NCBI GenBank assembly: GCA_900544405.1
Contig: UQVA01000009.1
Coordinates: 1-64,000, forward strand
Reading direction: 5' to 3'
Length of the DNA: 64,000 nt
From: an uncultured Eubacteriales bacterium
GTDB lineage: Bacteria; Bacillota; Clostridia; Oscillospirales; Oscillospiraceae
Shown: piece after piece, positions 23,923-33,117 of the stretch
Numbering within the stretch: position 1 is the first letter of the stretch
How the letters are laid out: every line of letters starts with the position of its first letter
Position numbers and translations under genes: made by a program
Notes under the pieces: model-generated
The model's input: the letters and a program-made list of their open reading frames with translations, nothing else
Databases searched by the model: none
Told to the model about the DNA's origin: nothing

Positions 23923-25083
23923 CTACCGTGCCAGAAGCAGCAGCGCGGTCACACTGATGGCGATAAGAGGGCCCGCAATCGCCGCAAAGAGGCCAATTAC
24001 CCGCTTCGTGCTGACGGGAAGGTTGCCTACCAGCTTGCCTGTCTGACCGTTCATGGCAAAGAGAAAGTCCTTGCCCTCCCATTTTGTGTTCAGGATCCAG
24101 ACAGGGAGCAGCGCGTAATGTACCTTGCCGCGCTTCAAGTGGATATCCCGGTCCGTTTCATTGCAGGAGGCGTAGCCCGAAACTGTGCTTTCCAGCGCAC
24201 TCAGCAGCGAGCCTGCGCAGCGCTTGTCCGCTCGCTCCCGGCTGTCTTCAACGCTGACATCGTATTTATCTGCCAGAAATCCGGGCAGATACGCCGTGGA
24301 AAATGGCTTGAGCTCTGCGTAATCGTACGGTTCGATGGAGTCCATGTAATCATCCGGCATTTTGCTGGATGCATCTACCGGAATCTTTTCAAAGCAAATC
24401 GAACCGGAGCGGCTCACATCATAGTGACTGGTCTCGGTGATCTCATAGTCTCCTGAGGTGTACCGATGTACGGTAGTGGCATGGAACCGGGCGCTTCCGC
24501 TGGCCTCGCCGTCATACATCCAGAAGGGTACATACACACCCTTGATCTCCTCCAGATGGTTGGCTTTGGAGAACGTTGATGGCAGCAGGGGCTTTTTGAG
24601 ATAGTGCTTCTTCAGTGCCTTGATGGCATCTTCCTTGCTCAGCTTGAAGGGAAGCACAAAGTCGGGCTTTAAAATGCCGGTGAGCTGCCCCGGAATCACC
24701 GATGGATTTCCGCAGTACGGACAGGACGTGGCCGCAGTCGTTGCGTCGCAGAGCAGTTCCGCACCGCACGATGGACAGCAGTAAGCTTTCATGCTGCTTG
24801 CGTCCGCGCCCCAGTCCTCACTCAGGCCGGAAGCATCCCAGTCAGAGCCGTCCGCAGCGGCCTTTTGTTCCTCCGCTTCGGCAGTTTTTCGAGCCGCTTC
24901 TGTTTTTTCCTGCTTCTGCGCTGCTTCCGCTGCTTTTGATTCTTTTTCCGCGTAGAGTGCTTCAATTTCTGCGACATCGAAGCTTGAGCCGCAGTAGTCG
25001 CACGCCAGCTTGCCGGATCCTCCTACAAAATGGAGCGGTCCCATACAGGCGGGACATTGATAATTTGTTACTTGTGTTGCCAT
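23923..25083 (-). CDS. Zinc-ribbon membrane protein (YdjG-like), island gene 12
   Basis: A 386-residue protein with two zinc ribbons: CPACMG...CDYCGS at residues 9-33 and CCPSCGAEL...CPYCGN near 97-122. An Ala/Glu/Lys-rich coiled stretch links them (residues 40-75). A large domain follows (PFWMYDGEASGSARFHATTVHRYTSG region), and a C-terminal membrane segment (LFAAIAGPLIAISVTALLLLAR) ends the protein. Such proteins are often mislabelled as PriA-like because of the ribbon. The layout is that of Bacillus YdjG, a membrane partner in the PspA system. It sits 13 bases upstream of the TPM gene. Confidence 0.75.
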   Translation of the reverse strand: MATQVTNYQCPACMGPLHFVGGSGKLACDYCGSSFDVAEIEALYAEKESKAAEAAQKQEKTEAARKTAEAEEQKAAADGSDWDASGLSEDWGADASSMKAYCCPSCGAELLCDATTAATSCPYCGNPSVIPGQLTGILKPDFVLPFKLSKEDAIKALKKHYLKKPLLPSTFSKANHLEEIKGVYVPFWMYDGEASGSARFHATTVHRYTSGDYEITETSHYDVSRSGSICFEKIPVDASSKMPDDYMDSIEPYDYAELKPFSTAYLPGFLADKYDVSVEDSRERADKRCAGSLLSALESTVSGYASCNETDRDIHLKRGKVHYALLPVWILNTKWEGKDFLFAMNGQTGKLVGNLPVSTKRVIGLFAAIAGPLIAISVTALLLLAR

Positions 25084-25128
25084 GTTCCTTCCTCGTTTCC
25101 TGTGTCGGTACCTGACGGCATCATAGCC

Positions 25129-25959
25129 CTACGCTCTGTGGTAAGTCAGCCCGCCGTCCAATATAACCGCGTTTTGCGTGTCATACAGGATATGCAGATC
25201 CGCCGCCGCATGGTCGCTGTTTTCCAGCACAATTTCCTGCAGGTGCCCCGCTATGTCCTCACTGTACTCGCTGCCGTAATACGGCGTCTGAAATGCAGAC
25301 GCAATGCACAGCTCCCAGCCATTCCATTTCTGCTCCGTTTCGTCGAACCACAGCTCCTCTGCGTACCAGCGCGTCCCGTCCTCATTCTCGGAAAACACAT
25401 ATTTCTGCACGCCATCCTCGGAGATCCACGTGCCCTCGAGCAGCGCAAAAACATTGCGTGTCTGCTCGCGCCCAGCGCACTCCTGCTCAGCCTGCGCCTG
25501 CCGCTCCGCGTCGCTGTAATACCGTGCCTCGTCGCCCATTGTCATCATACCGTAGTCCAGCCAGAACGTATCCGCCAGCCATGCAAACTGCGGTGAGTCC
25601 AGATAGCGCAGATGATAGACCGTATCGTGGTCTTTATCCTCGATTGTGAGTCCGCTGATTTGTTCTGCAAAATCCGCCTGAACGGTCAGAACGCCGTTTT
25701 GAAAGGAATATTCAAACTGATCGCCCAGATCTTCAAAATTCGCGTCGTAGCAGCGGATAGGATTGTTCTTGAACTGCCCGCCACGATAATAGAGCTTCAT
25801 AAGCCCCGGGCTGTAAACGGTTTTTTTGATGTGAAGGTCGCCAAAAAGGACCGCCGTCTCCGGATACTGATAGGTGCGCTCACCGACCCCGCCGCAAGCG
25901 GCCAGACAGAGAAGGCCCATCCACAGACCTGCCGCGATAAGAATTACCTTCGATCTCAC
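25129..25959 (-). CDS. Lipoprotein of unknown function, island gene 11
   Basis: A 276-residue lipoprotein with lipobox LAAC about 23 residues from the start. I choose the GTG at 25959, five bases after GGAGGTGA; an earlier in-frame start at 25983 has no such site. The body is acidic with many Tyr and Trp residues (RTYQYPETAVLFGDLHI, KYVFSENEDGTRWYAEELW). It may contain a C-terminal lipocalin-like or DUF-type barrel, but no family can be named. It is spaced normally in the leftward run. Confidence 0.65.
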   Translation of the reverse strand: MRSKVILIAAGLWMGLLCLAACGGVGERTYQYPETAVLFGDLHIKKTVYSPGLMKLYYRGGQFKNNPIRCYDANFEDLGDQFEYSFQNGVLTVQADFAEQISGLTIEDKDHDTVYHLRYLDSPQFAWLADTFWLDYGMMTMGDEARYYSDAERQAQAEQECAGREQTRNVFALLEGTWISEDGVQKYVFSENEDGTRWYAEELWFDETEQKWNGWELCIASAFQTPYYGSEYSEDIAGHLQEIVLENSDHAAADLHILYDTQNAVILDGGLTYHRA

Positions 25960-25987
25960 GGCATCACCTCCGTTTTCCTGCAAATAG

Positions 25988-26023
25988 CCGGATTCTCCCG
26001 CTCCAAAATGGGGCGGGAGCCGG
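25988..26023. other. Intercistronic hairpin in the island run
   Basis: A broken stem (CCGG..CTCCCGC / GCGGGAG-CCGG) lies between the lipoproteins at 26056 and 25959. It lacks a U run on the transcribed side, so it may modulate, not end, transcription. Confidence 0.35.
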
Positions 26024-26055
26024 TTTTCATAAAAATTTTCGGAAAGACGCCGCCC

Positions 26056-27909
26056 TTACTGGAACGTCATGTTGTTGAGAATGATGTCGGGCATCGTTCC
26101 CGGGACGCAGTCCATATCCCGAAGCCCGATGGAAAGGGCGCGGCCGTCGTCAAGCTGCGCGATATACTGAATCCAATCATAGCCGATGTACTTATAGGTG
26201 CGGCCGTGGAACGTGATACCGCCGATCACGCGGTCTTCGATCTCCTGATAGTTCTCGAAGCTGTCCTTGTAGTAATCAAATTTTTCAACGTTCTCCCTTA
26301 CCTCAAACTGGATGGCGCCTGCACCGAACGCTGTGGGATCGTCGTTTTCCACCAGGGAGCGCTTGCCCTCATCATACGACCAGCCGGATACCGGGATCTT
26401 CGTCATGATTTTGACCTTAACATCGTCTTTTGCAAACTGGGAGACTTCCACGGAGAAGTCCTGCAACTCGGCATTCGCAGACGCTGCCTTGTTTGCCTCA
26501 GCGGCCTCGGCCTTCACGATGTCCAGATACTTTTCTATGGCTTCTGTGCCGGAGAAGCCGCTGGTATTGTACGCACTCACCGTATAAACGCCGGACTCGT
26601 TCTCCTTGAAATTGACGTAGATGAAATGGGAGTCGTCGTCCTTGGATATCCATTTGTAGTAGCGGTAGTTCGCCTTCATGTGGTCACTGTATTCTTCCTT
26701 GACGAACGCGCCTTCCACGCCGAAGTAGGCAACAATATCATCGTAAGTTGCGTCGAAAATATTCTTGTTGACCTCGTTCATCCAGACGTAGCCCTTTTGC
26801 ACCTGTTCTTCGGTCACAATACCGGTTCCGCCGGATGCCGCCGCATCTGGCGGCGCGGGCGGATTGAGGTCGTTCGACGAGTCTTCCCCGATGGCGTCCG
26901 GCATGGACTTGCCCGCACCAATCAGCGGCAGATACCAGTCGGTATAGCGGTAGGGATAGCCGCTCTCGTCCATGTCCTCCCAGTACAGACCCCACGGGCG
27001 CAGATAGATGTCGTAGTGGAACTCGTCGTCGCCGTCTTCATAGTCGCCGCTGATCCAGATCATGTCGTCATAATCCAAAAGGCCGGGGTCAACGATCCAG
27101 TCCGCATGCTCCACAGCCACGTTTGTGAACCAGCCGTCCTCGGACATCACCGTGCCGTGATCACCGGTTCCGGCTTCGCTCAGACTGACCTGAACGACGG
27201 CCATGGGCTCGAACCTTGTGTAGTCCTCGTCCCAAAGCGTGATCATGCCGGTGTAGTCCGTACCGATATCAATGTCGCCGCAGACATCCCACCAATTTCC
27301 CTCCATGCTCTCATAGGAGCCGTAGCAGCCGCTCATCTTCCACCAGCCGTACCATTCGCCGTTCCACCAGTCAAGCAGTTCGTTTCCGGTCGTGGTAGGC
27401 AACGTGGTATTCGCGCTCGTATTGTCGGTCGTTTCCCGTTTGAGCGTAGCAGGGTCAATGGTGATCGTGCCTTTTTTCTTGCCGAACAGCTGCTCAAAGG
27501 TCACCTCGACCTTGGCAGCAGCGTCCTTGAGCACATAAGCCGTTTTGACCTCAACCGTCGTACCCGGAGCAACTTCCGTGAACTGGCCTTCTATTACGGT
27601 TTCAAAGGTATCGTAATCGGTAAAGACAGTTGCAACTTCCAGTTCTGCGCCGTTTTGCATGACCGTTTCATCAACGCTCCAAAGATACGATGCATTTTCC
27701 TTGCCTTTGTTTGTGAAGTCCAGTGTCAGAACAATTGCATCATTTCCGTCCGAATCCTCCATGATGCACGCACCCTTGTAGAGCAGCTCATAGTTATCGA
27801 GCTTGATTAAATTGGGGTCTTTCGTCGTCTCCTTGCCGCAGGCGGTGAGACTGAGCAGCATCAGCGCCGCAATAAGCAGACACAGAAGTTTGGTCTTCGT
27901 CCGTTCCAT
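26056..27909 (-). CDS. DUF5067-type lipoprotein with C-terminal duplicated domains, island gene 10
   Basis: A 617-residue lipoprotein with lipobox LTAC near residue 23. Residues 30-130 (NYELLYKGACIMEDSDGNDAIVLTLDFTNKG) resemble the DUF5067 immunoglobulin-like domain of Firmicute lipoproteins. A Trp/Tyr/Gly-rich domain follows (WWNGEWYGWWKMSGCYGSYE near 190), then a Pro/Ala linker near 345-360. Two alpha/beta modules follow; one is YVWMNEVNKNIFDATYDDIVAYFG near 370. The ATG at 27909 follows GGGAGGG; 14 further upstream codons in frame are not needed. Function unknown; it should sit on the outer face of the membrane. Confidence 0.7.
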   Translation of the reverse strand: MERTKTKLLCLLIAALMLLSLTACGKETTKDPNLIKLDNYELLYKGACIMEDSDGNDAIVLTLDFTNKGKENASYLWSVDETVMQNGAELEVATVFTDYDTFETVIEGQFTEVAPGTTVEVKTAYVLKDAAAKVEVTFEQLFGKKKGTITIDPATLKRETTDNTSANTTLPTTTGNELLDWWNGEWYGWWKMSGCYGSYESMEGNWWDVCGDIDIGTDYTGMITLWDEDYTRFEPMAVVQVSLSEAGTGDHGTVMSEDGWFTNVAVEHADWIVDPGLLDYDDMIWISGDYEDGDDEFHYDIYLRPWGLYWEDMDESGYPYRYTDWYLPLIGAGKSMPDAIGEDSSNDLNPPAPPDAAASGGTGIVTEEQVQKGYVWMNEVNKNIFDATYDDIVAYFGVEGAFVKEEYSDHMKANYRYYKWISKDDDSHFIYVNFKENESGVYTVSAYNTSGFSGTEAIEKYLDIVKAEAAEANKAASANAELQDFSVEVSQFAKDDVKVKIMTKIPVSGWSYDEGKRSLVENDDPTAFGAGAIQFEVRENVEKFDYYKDSFENYQEIEDRVIGGITFHGRTYKYIGYDWIQYIAQLDDGRALSIGLRDMDCVPGTMPDIILNNMTFQ

Positions 27910-28016
27910 AATTCCCTCCCAATATCCTTCAGGAATGCACAAATCTGTCAATCAGCAGGGAATAACAGATCATTCCGGCAAAAGCGGCAGTGCATACCTG
28001 AGACACGTTGCTTTTC

Positions 28017-28673
28017 TTATTTCTTTACACGCTGAATCAGGTTTCCGTCCTTGTCGGTGAACCTGCCGCAGAGAATCTTGATAAAGTCGACAAGGTACCC
28101 GATGCCGAACAATCCGGCCGTCAGCAGGTAGAGAATGCCCGTGCCGATCTTGCCGACATAGAAGCGATGAACGCCGAGGCCGCCAAGGAAGAAGCAGAGC
28201 AGGAATGTTGTCAGCCAGTCCTTGGTATCGGCCGGAACCTCCGGTGCGACATAGTCCGCTACCTCCTCGCCGCTGAGAATCTTCTTCACGGTTTCGGTCA
28301 CGGTGTCGATATAGCCGCCGCGCTCCGTTGCCAGGCCGACCGTCGCACCCTTGAGGCCCTTGCGCAGTGCGCTGTTCTTATCAACGCGCATTCCGCCAAC
28401 CGACATCTTGGCCTCGGTGATGACCGGCTGGATCCGGATATGGGTGCCGTCCTTGAGGAAAAGCCAGAGACCAACGTCCACATTCGGTTCTTTTTCAAAC
28501 GAGATGCGTTGACCGGGAATGCCGCCCTTGATCTGGAACGGCATCTGGAACGCTGCCCTGCGGGCATTGAGCTTCTCCATGATCTCCTCCAGTGTGGTGG
28601 AATAGGGAAGATCAAATTCACGGGGACTGGTCGCAAATGCGACATCTTTCATGCTGCCGGTAAGGTTATCCAT
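28017..28673 (-). CDS. TM2-domain membrane protein, island gene 9
   Basis: A 218-residue protein. The first 130 residues are soluble (SPREFDLPYSTTLEEIMEKLNARRAAF). The C-terminal part is a TM2 domain: two membrane segments with the LGGLGVHRFYVGKIGTGILYLLTAG signature near 158-182. A basic tail ends RVKK. The ATG at 28673 follows AAAGGAG by eight bases. TM2 proteins are small membrane adaptors of unknown role. Confidence 0.8.
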   Translation of the reverse strand: MDNLTGSMKDVAFATSPREFDLPYSTTLEEIMEKLNARRAAFQMPFQIKGGIPGQRISFEKEPNVDVGLWLFLKDGTHIRIQPVITEAKMSVGGMRVDKNSALRKGLKGATVGLATERGGYIDTVTETVKKILSGEEVADYVAPEVPADTKDWLTTFLLCFFLGGLGVHRFYVGKIGTGILYLLTAGLFGIGYLVDFIKILCGRFTDKDGNLIQRVKK

Positions 28674-28728
28674 GGTTTTTTCTCCTTTCTGAAGTTCGGT
28701 GGATGATCCGTATTGGTTTTTCTGCGGC

Positions 28729-29058
28729 TTACTTTTTTGCAAAAGTGCCGCTGATGCCGTAGCCGGAGTTCTCATTCATGGTAAGGCTGGTGCCGTCCAC
28801 AGAGAACGTGTAAGTAGACGGCTCGCTCCATGCCTCCAGCGTTACCGTAAGCTGGTCGCCGTCAATGGTATAGGTGCCGTTCTGCTTCATATACGCATTC
28901 TCCATGGTGCACTTGCCTTTTCCGTTGAATGTCCATGTGATCACGCCGTCATCTCCGAGATCAGCGGACCATGTTCCGGCCAGCGCATCCTTGCTGCCGC
29001 AGGCGGCAAGTGTCAGAAGCGTAACTACAACCAGGAATAATGCTACATACTTTTTCAT
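28729..29058 (-). CDS. Small lipoprotein with lipocalin-like fold, island gene 8
   Basis: A 109-residue lipoprotein with lipobox LAAC at residue 20. The remainder, beginning GTWSADLGDDGVITWTFNGKG, is a short beta-barrel type repeat (DUF5640 or lipocalin-like) seen in many Firmicute lipoproteins. It is in the island run, 55 bases before the TM2 gene. Function unknown. Confidence 0.75.
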   Translation of the reverse strand: MKKYVALFLVVVTLLTLAACGSKDALAGTWSADLGDDGVITWTFNGKGKCTMENAYMKQNGTYTIDGDQLTVTLEAWSEPSTYTFSVDGTSLTMNENSGYGISGTFAKK

Positions 29059-29098
29059 TTTTTAGTCCTTCTTTCCTTATGCTTGTTTAATGGATGGT

Positions 29099-29869
29099 TC
29101 AGCCGTTCACCGCGCCGCCGCAGTATTCACAGCAGCCGCTTGCATCCGGCGTGGTCGTCGCGCCGCAGTAGGGACAGGTGACTGCCGCTTTGGGCGCGGC
29201 CGCCTGCTCGATCTTTTCGCGCACATCTTTTCGTACCTGCGTCAGCGCCTGACGGATCTCCTCGCCGAGCTTTTTATAATTGCGGTACTCAACGTTGGTT
29301 TCCGGATTGAACGGGGTCGTCATGCCCGGACGCATTGCAGGCGGCGGCGTAATGTCCACGGAATCGGAGTTGACCTGAAAGCGCATTTCGTTGAAGTAGG
29401 GGTTGTTGACAAAAATAGTGATATAAAAATCATAGGAGTATTCATAGCGCGGCGGATTGTAGCTGACCTCCTTACCGTCCTTATCCTCACGCTTGAGCTC
29501 CGAACGGCTCTCGTCAATATCGAGATTGCAGCCGGTTACGTCTGCAAAGTCCAGAACATCCGGGTTTGCCTCTTGCAGATCTCGTGCTCTTGTTACCATA
29601 AACTTTCCCGCATCCTCATCCAGAAGCACTTTGGTGTTCGTACCGAGCGTCCGGGTGGTGTGGAATGCCGCAACCTTCTGCCGGTTTTCCTCACGGTAGG
29701 CAAGCTGCTGTTTGATTTCCTCGACGGTGCTGCTGCGCCGGTCGGAGAACCATGGAGAAAGCTTTTTGGCACAGTTTTTGCAGAGATTCCCGTTTTCCAG
29801 CTTGCGGTTGCCAAGTAAGCCGATCTTTTCCCCGCAAATGTCGCAATATTTCTTATCGAACAGTCCCAT
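29099..29869 (-). CDS. DUF4428-type zinc-binding protein, island gene 7
   Basis: A 256-residue soluble protein with an N-terminal treble-cleft-like zinc module (CDICGEKIGLL...LCKNCAKKL at residues 9-36) of the DUF4428 type. The middle is a PH-like region (residues 75-180). The C-terminus is a zinc ribbon (CPYCGATTTP...CCEYCGG near 230-252). Proteins of this kind are thought to read the state of zinc or act as adaptors, but no role is proven. It continues the zinc-ribbon theme of the island. Confidence 0.75.
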   Translation of the reverse strand: MGLFDKKYCDICGEKIGLLGNRKLENGNLCKNCAKKLSPWFSDRRSSTVEEIKQQLAYREENRQKVAAFHTTRTLGTNTKVLLDEDAGKFMVTRARDLQEANPDVLDFADVTGCNLDIDESRSELKREDKDGKEVSYNPPRYEYSYDFYITIFVNNPYFNEMRFQVNSDSVDITPPPAMRPGMTTPFNPETNVEYRNYKKLGEEIRQALTQVRKDVREKIEQAAAPKAAVTCPYCGATTTPDASGCCEYCGGAVNG

Positions 29870-29904
29870 ATATGTATCGATCTCCTTTATCGCTGCTTCT
29901 GGGG

Positions 29905-30318
29905 CTATGCGGCGTGTGCATCGGCCTTGGAATTGAGTACCACACCGTAGATGTACAAAGCCGGAACGGCCACACCCGTCAGAATACTTGTAACGCTAAA
30001 TTCGCCGCCGTTGACCAGATTCATCACGATGCTCAAGACGCTGAATGCGGCCACGATTGCGCCCCAGATGATCAGCTTGCCTGCTTTTTCGCTGTGCTTG
30101 CTATGCTTGACGCCTTTGATTCCGGCAATCAGCTGGCAAATCCCTCCGACCAGCGTCAGAAACAGTGCTGCCCAGTAGGCGAATGTCAGGCCGGAGGCCG
30201 CGCCAAGCCCCGCCGCCAGCGCACCCAGTCCACCGACGAACACACCCGCAATGATGGAAAATACGGCGGCAATGATCATCAGAATCCCGGTGACCTTCAA
30301 AAACTTGTGTCCATTCAT
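29905..30318 (-). CDS. Four-segment membrane protein, island gene 6
   Basis: A 137-residue protein with four predicted membrane segments (starting FLKVTGILMIIAAVFSIIAG). I start at the ATG at 30318, seven bases after AAGGAGG. The frame stays open back to 30756, but that part is a shadow of the gene at 30503-31054. No family recognised. Confidence 0.7.
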   Translation of the reverse strand: MNGHKFLKVTGILMIIAAVFSIIAGVFVGGLGALAAGLGAASGLTFAYWAALFLTLVGGICQLIAGIKGVKHSKHSEKAGKLIIWGAIVAAFSVLSIVMNLVNGGEFSVTSILTGVAVPALYIYGVVLNSKADAHAA

Positions 30319-30502
30319 AATAATTCCTCCTTGTTGTTTGTTTTCATGATTCCGCAGAGCCCATGGCTCCGCATTCCATACATAAGACGCTGCAGCCGTT
30401 TGGCATTCCGCACAAGCGGTCACGCGCAGACGAGGTGTTTTGCTCCCGGTAGATTTCCATCGGCTCCGCCGTTTCGCCCACCGCCCGCTGCTCTGACGCA
30501 AG

Positions 30503-31054
30503 CTATGACGCAGTATAAGCCGCTTCGGCAATCTCCAGCACCAAGGCTTCCAGTGCCTCCGCATGGCTGCCGCTGAGCGTTTGGGTCTCATCCCCGTCAT
30601 CGGTGCGCCAAACGACCCGGATCTCGCTGTCAACTTCATCATAGCTGTCAGAAGACGGTTTTCTGTACGCCGGAAGATCCGACTCTGCCAGCACGTTCTG
30701 AAGCTCAAACCACTGCACCCACGTGAGTTGCCAGGGAATCGGGTCGGAAAACGCATCCGCCTGGCTTTCTCTTATCTCGTCGCCGCCGGACTGGCTTGGA
30801 AACCGGCCGGTCAGCAGCGGCATATCGTTCTCCTGATAGAATTTCAGCGAAAAGCAGCTGTAGAAATTCATGTGGTTCTGCCGCCACTCAAATTCCACCA
30901 GTTCCTTGCCGGCTCTGTATGCATCCGGGTTTTCCGTCCTGCCTCCGTCTTTGATCTGTGACGTTACGGCGAACCGATACAGCAGGCATCCTGCCAGCGT
31001 AAGCAGGGAAATTACCGAGACGGTAATCAGCGCAGCTTTCACTGCTTTCCTCAC
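30503..31054 (-). CDS. Membrane-anchored protein of unknown function, island gene 5
   Basis: A 183-residue protein with one N-terminal membrane segment (ITVSVISLLTLAGCLLYRF), possibly a lipobox at LAGC. The rest is acidic and probably extracytoplasmic. Its GTG start overlaps the stop of the SPFH gene (GTGA), with no good ribosome site, so its translation is coupled to that gene. That coupling suggests it works with the SPFH protein. No named family. Confidence 0.65.
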   Translation of the reverse strand: MRKAVKAALITVSVISLLTLAGCLLYRFAVTSQIKDGGRTENPDAYRAGKELVEFEWRQNHMNFYSCFSLKFYQENDMPLLTGRFPSQSGGDEIRESQADAFSDPIPWQLTWVQWFELQNVLAESDLPAYRKPSSDSYDEVDSEIRVVWRTDDGDETQTLSGSHAEALEALVLEIAEAAYTAS

Positions 31055-32472
31055 GTCAAGTCGCCGTCGTCAAACGGATCGCCGCACTCGGGACAGAACT
31101 TCGGCGGATGTGCCGGATCAGCCGGTTCCCAGCCGCATTTGTCGCACCTGTACTGCGGGACACCTGCCGGCTTGGGTTTGCCGCATTCGGCGCAGAATTT
31201 TCCCTTGTTCACTGCACCGCAGCTGCACGTCCAGCCCTCCGGCTGCGCTTCCGGCTTTTTCGTGCCGCATTCCGGGCAGAATTTCCCGGTCACGGTTGCG
31301 CCGCACGACGGGCATTTCCAGCTGCCTGCCGCACTCTTCGGCTCTGGTTTTTTTGCGCCGCACTCCGGACAGAACTTTCCGGTAATTCCGGTTTGGCCGC
31401 AGGTACAGCTCCAGCCTGCCGGTGCGGCGGGCTGCGGAGCGGGTGCTGCCGGCGCGGGCTGCTGCGCCCCCATCTGATAGAGACTCTGCGCATTCATACC
31501 GCCCATATTTCCCGCCATGTTCATACCCATGAAAGCCATTGCGGGGCCTGCGCCCTGATTGGCTGCCGCAGACTGCATGGCGGACGCCTGTGCACCGACC
31601 AGATGTGCAGCCGCTCTCGTCGGGTCCATGAACGCCACGTTGCGCTGCAGCTCCTTGATCATCTGCTCGTCTTCCTCGCTGGCTTTCACGCTGGAAACGC
31701 CAAACGAAACGATTTCCAAACCACGAAGGTTTTTCCATTTGGAGGACAGGACGTCGTTCAACGCTTCAGCCAGCTCCATTGTATGACCGGGGAGTGCGGA
31801 GTAGCGGATGCCCATTTCCGAAATCTTCGCAAACGCAGGCTGCAGGGCGGTAAGCAACTCGGTCTTGAGCTGCCCATCCAGCCGGTCGCGCGTGTAATCC
31901 GCGCCCACATTGCCGCAGACGTTCGTGTAGAACAGAATCGGGTCGCAGATGCGGTAGCTGTACTCGCCGAAGCAGCGGATGGCGATGTCAATGTCGATGC
32001 CTGCACGCTGATCGACGACGCGGAACGGAACGGGCGACGGTGTGCCGTATTTGTTGCCAATCAGTTCCTTGGTGTTGAAGTAATAGACGCGCTGATCTTT
32101 CGGGGGTTCCCCGCCGAAGGTGAAGCGCTTGCCGATATTCCTGAACGTGTCGAGGATGCTGGTTCCAAGCTCGCCGGAGAAGATCGACGGCTCCGTCGAG
32201 CTGTCATAAACAAATTCGCCCGGCTCGGCGCACAGCTCCGTGACCTTTCCCTGATCGACGATGATCATGCACTGACCATCCGCCACCGCAACGACAGAGC
32301 CGTTGGAGATGATGTTCTCCGAACCCTTGTAGTTGCTGCTGCGCCCGGAAACGCGGTGCAGTCCCTTGACTGCCATCACGTTCTCGGGGATCGACTCACA
32401 ATAAAAATACTCTTTCCACTGGTCGGCCATCACGCCGCCGGCAGCGCCCAACGCTGCTCTAATCAATCCCAT
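31051..32472 (-). CDS. SPFH-domain protein with four C-terminal zinc ribbons (YdjI-like), island gene 4
   Basis: A 473-residue protein. Residues 30-290 form an SPFH (stomatin/flotillin-like) domain of the 'virion core protein' subgroup to which Bacillus YdjI belongs. Signs include YFYCESIPENVMAVKGLH and YYFNTKELIGNKYGTPSPVPF. An Ala/Gln/Met/Pro-rich linker (300-345) leads to four zinc ribbons, each with paired CxC or CxxC knuckles (WSCTCGQ..FCPECG, WKCPSCG..FCPECG, WTCSCG..FCAECG, YRCDKCG..FCPECG). YdjI recruits PspA to damaged membrane in Bacillus; no PspA gene exists in this window. The ATG follows AAAGGAG. The following gene is coupled by overlap. Confidence 0.88.
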   Translation of the reverse strand: MGLIRAALGAAGGVMADQWKEYFYCESIPENVMAVKGLHRVSGRSSNYKGSENIISNGSVVAVADGQCMIIVDQGKVTELCAEPGEFVYDSSTEPSIFSGELGTSILDTFRNIGKRFTFGGEPPKDQRVYYFNTKELIGNKYGTPSPVPFRVVDQRAGIDIDIAIRCFGEYSYRICDPILFYTNVCGNVGADYTRDRLDGQLKTELLTALQPAFAKISEMGIRYSALPGHTMELAEALNDVLSSKWKNLRGLEIVSFGVSSVKASEEDEQMIKELQRNVAFMDPTRAAAHLVGAQASAMQSAAANQGAGPAMAFMGMNMAGNMGGMNAQSLYQMGAQQPAPAAPAPQPAAPAGWSCTCGQTGITGKFCPECGAKKPEPKSAAGSWKCPSCGATVTGKFCPECGTKKPEAQPEGWTCSCGAVNKGKFCAECGKPKPAGVPQYRCDKCGWEPADPAHPPKFCPECGDPFDDGDLT

Positions 32473-32499
32473 TTTTATGTACTCCTTTCCTTTTTCCGG

Positions 32500-32991
32500 T
32501 TATGCCCACGGATCCTCTGCCGTCGGAATACGGATGCCGCTTAAAATGCTGGAATATTCCCAGAGGAACCATTCGCCGGTCGAGCCTTTCTGCCGCAGCT
32601 TCATGGGGCGAGGCGAATCCGCACCGGTTGTTTTGAGAAACAAGCGCAGATAGCCCGGCTCCAGATCCTGCGGCCTCGGGTCTGCCAGCACGTTCAGCGT
32701 GTACGGCACGCACGGCTGATAGCCGTTTTGCGGCGTCGCGCCCTCAAAATACGCCAGCGGCAGATAGGCCTTGCCGCGCAGCCGGTCGCGCAGAAACTGG
32801 CAGTCATACGGCGTCATGGGTCGTGGCCCGCGCAAAATATCCATCGCGGCGGTGCCTGCATCCCTGTCCCGTTCAAACAGCGTAAGCGCGCACAGGAACA
32901 GGGCACAGATGTGTTCCGGCTGCCGTCCCTCGGCGATACGTGCTTGAAACTCCGGCAAGCTCTCCGGCATTTTCTGAATTACGACCTGCAA
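32500..32991 (-). CDS. Small soluble protein (DUF6935-like), island gene 3
   Basis: A 163-residue soluble protein. Conserved-looking stretches are FLCALTLFERDRDAGTAAMDILRGPRPM and DCQFLRDRLRGKAYLPLAYF. I recall similar proteins beside SPFH/TPM gene sets (DUF6935-like), but the label is uncertain. I choose a TTG start at 32991, eight bases after AAGGAG. A GTG at 33000 abuts that site too closely, and the first ATG (32970) has none. It lies 27 bases before the SPFH gene. Confidence 0.65.
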   Translation of the reverse strand: MQVVIQKMPESLPEFQARIAEGRQPEHICALFLCALTLFERDRDAGTAAMDILRGPRPMTPYDCQFLRDRLRGKAYLPLAYFEGATPQNGYQPCVPYTLNVLADPRPQDLEPGYLRLFLKTTGADSPRPMKLRQKGSTGEWFLWEYSSILSGIRIPTAEDPWA

Positions 32992-33117
32992 GATAACCAC
33001 TCCTTTTCAAAACATATTAATCGTACCCGCGAGATACGCCGGCGATACCGGCCGCTGCACGTTGGCAGACAGTGCCTTGCTTCGGGTATGTCCCTCCGCT
33101 GACCGGAGGGATACCGG

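Noticed and set aside
23923..25083. The zinc-ribbon protein as a PriA-type helicase
   Set aside because: It has ribbons and a membrane helix but no Walker or helicase motifs; such labels arise from the ribbon alone.
30319..30756. An extension of the four-segment membrane protein to 283 residues
   Set aside because: The added part is a shadow of the gene at 30503-31054; the ATG at 30318 has AAGGAGG at good spacing.
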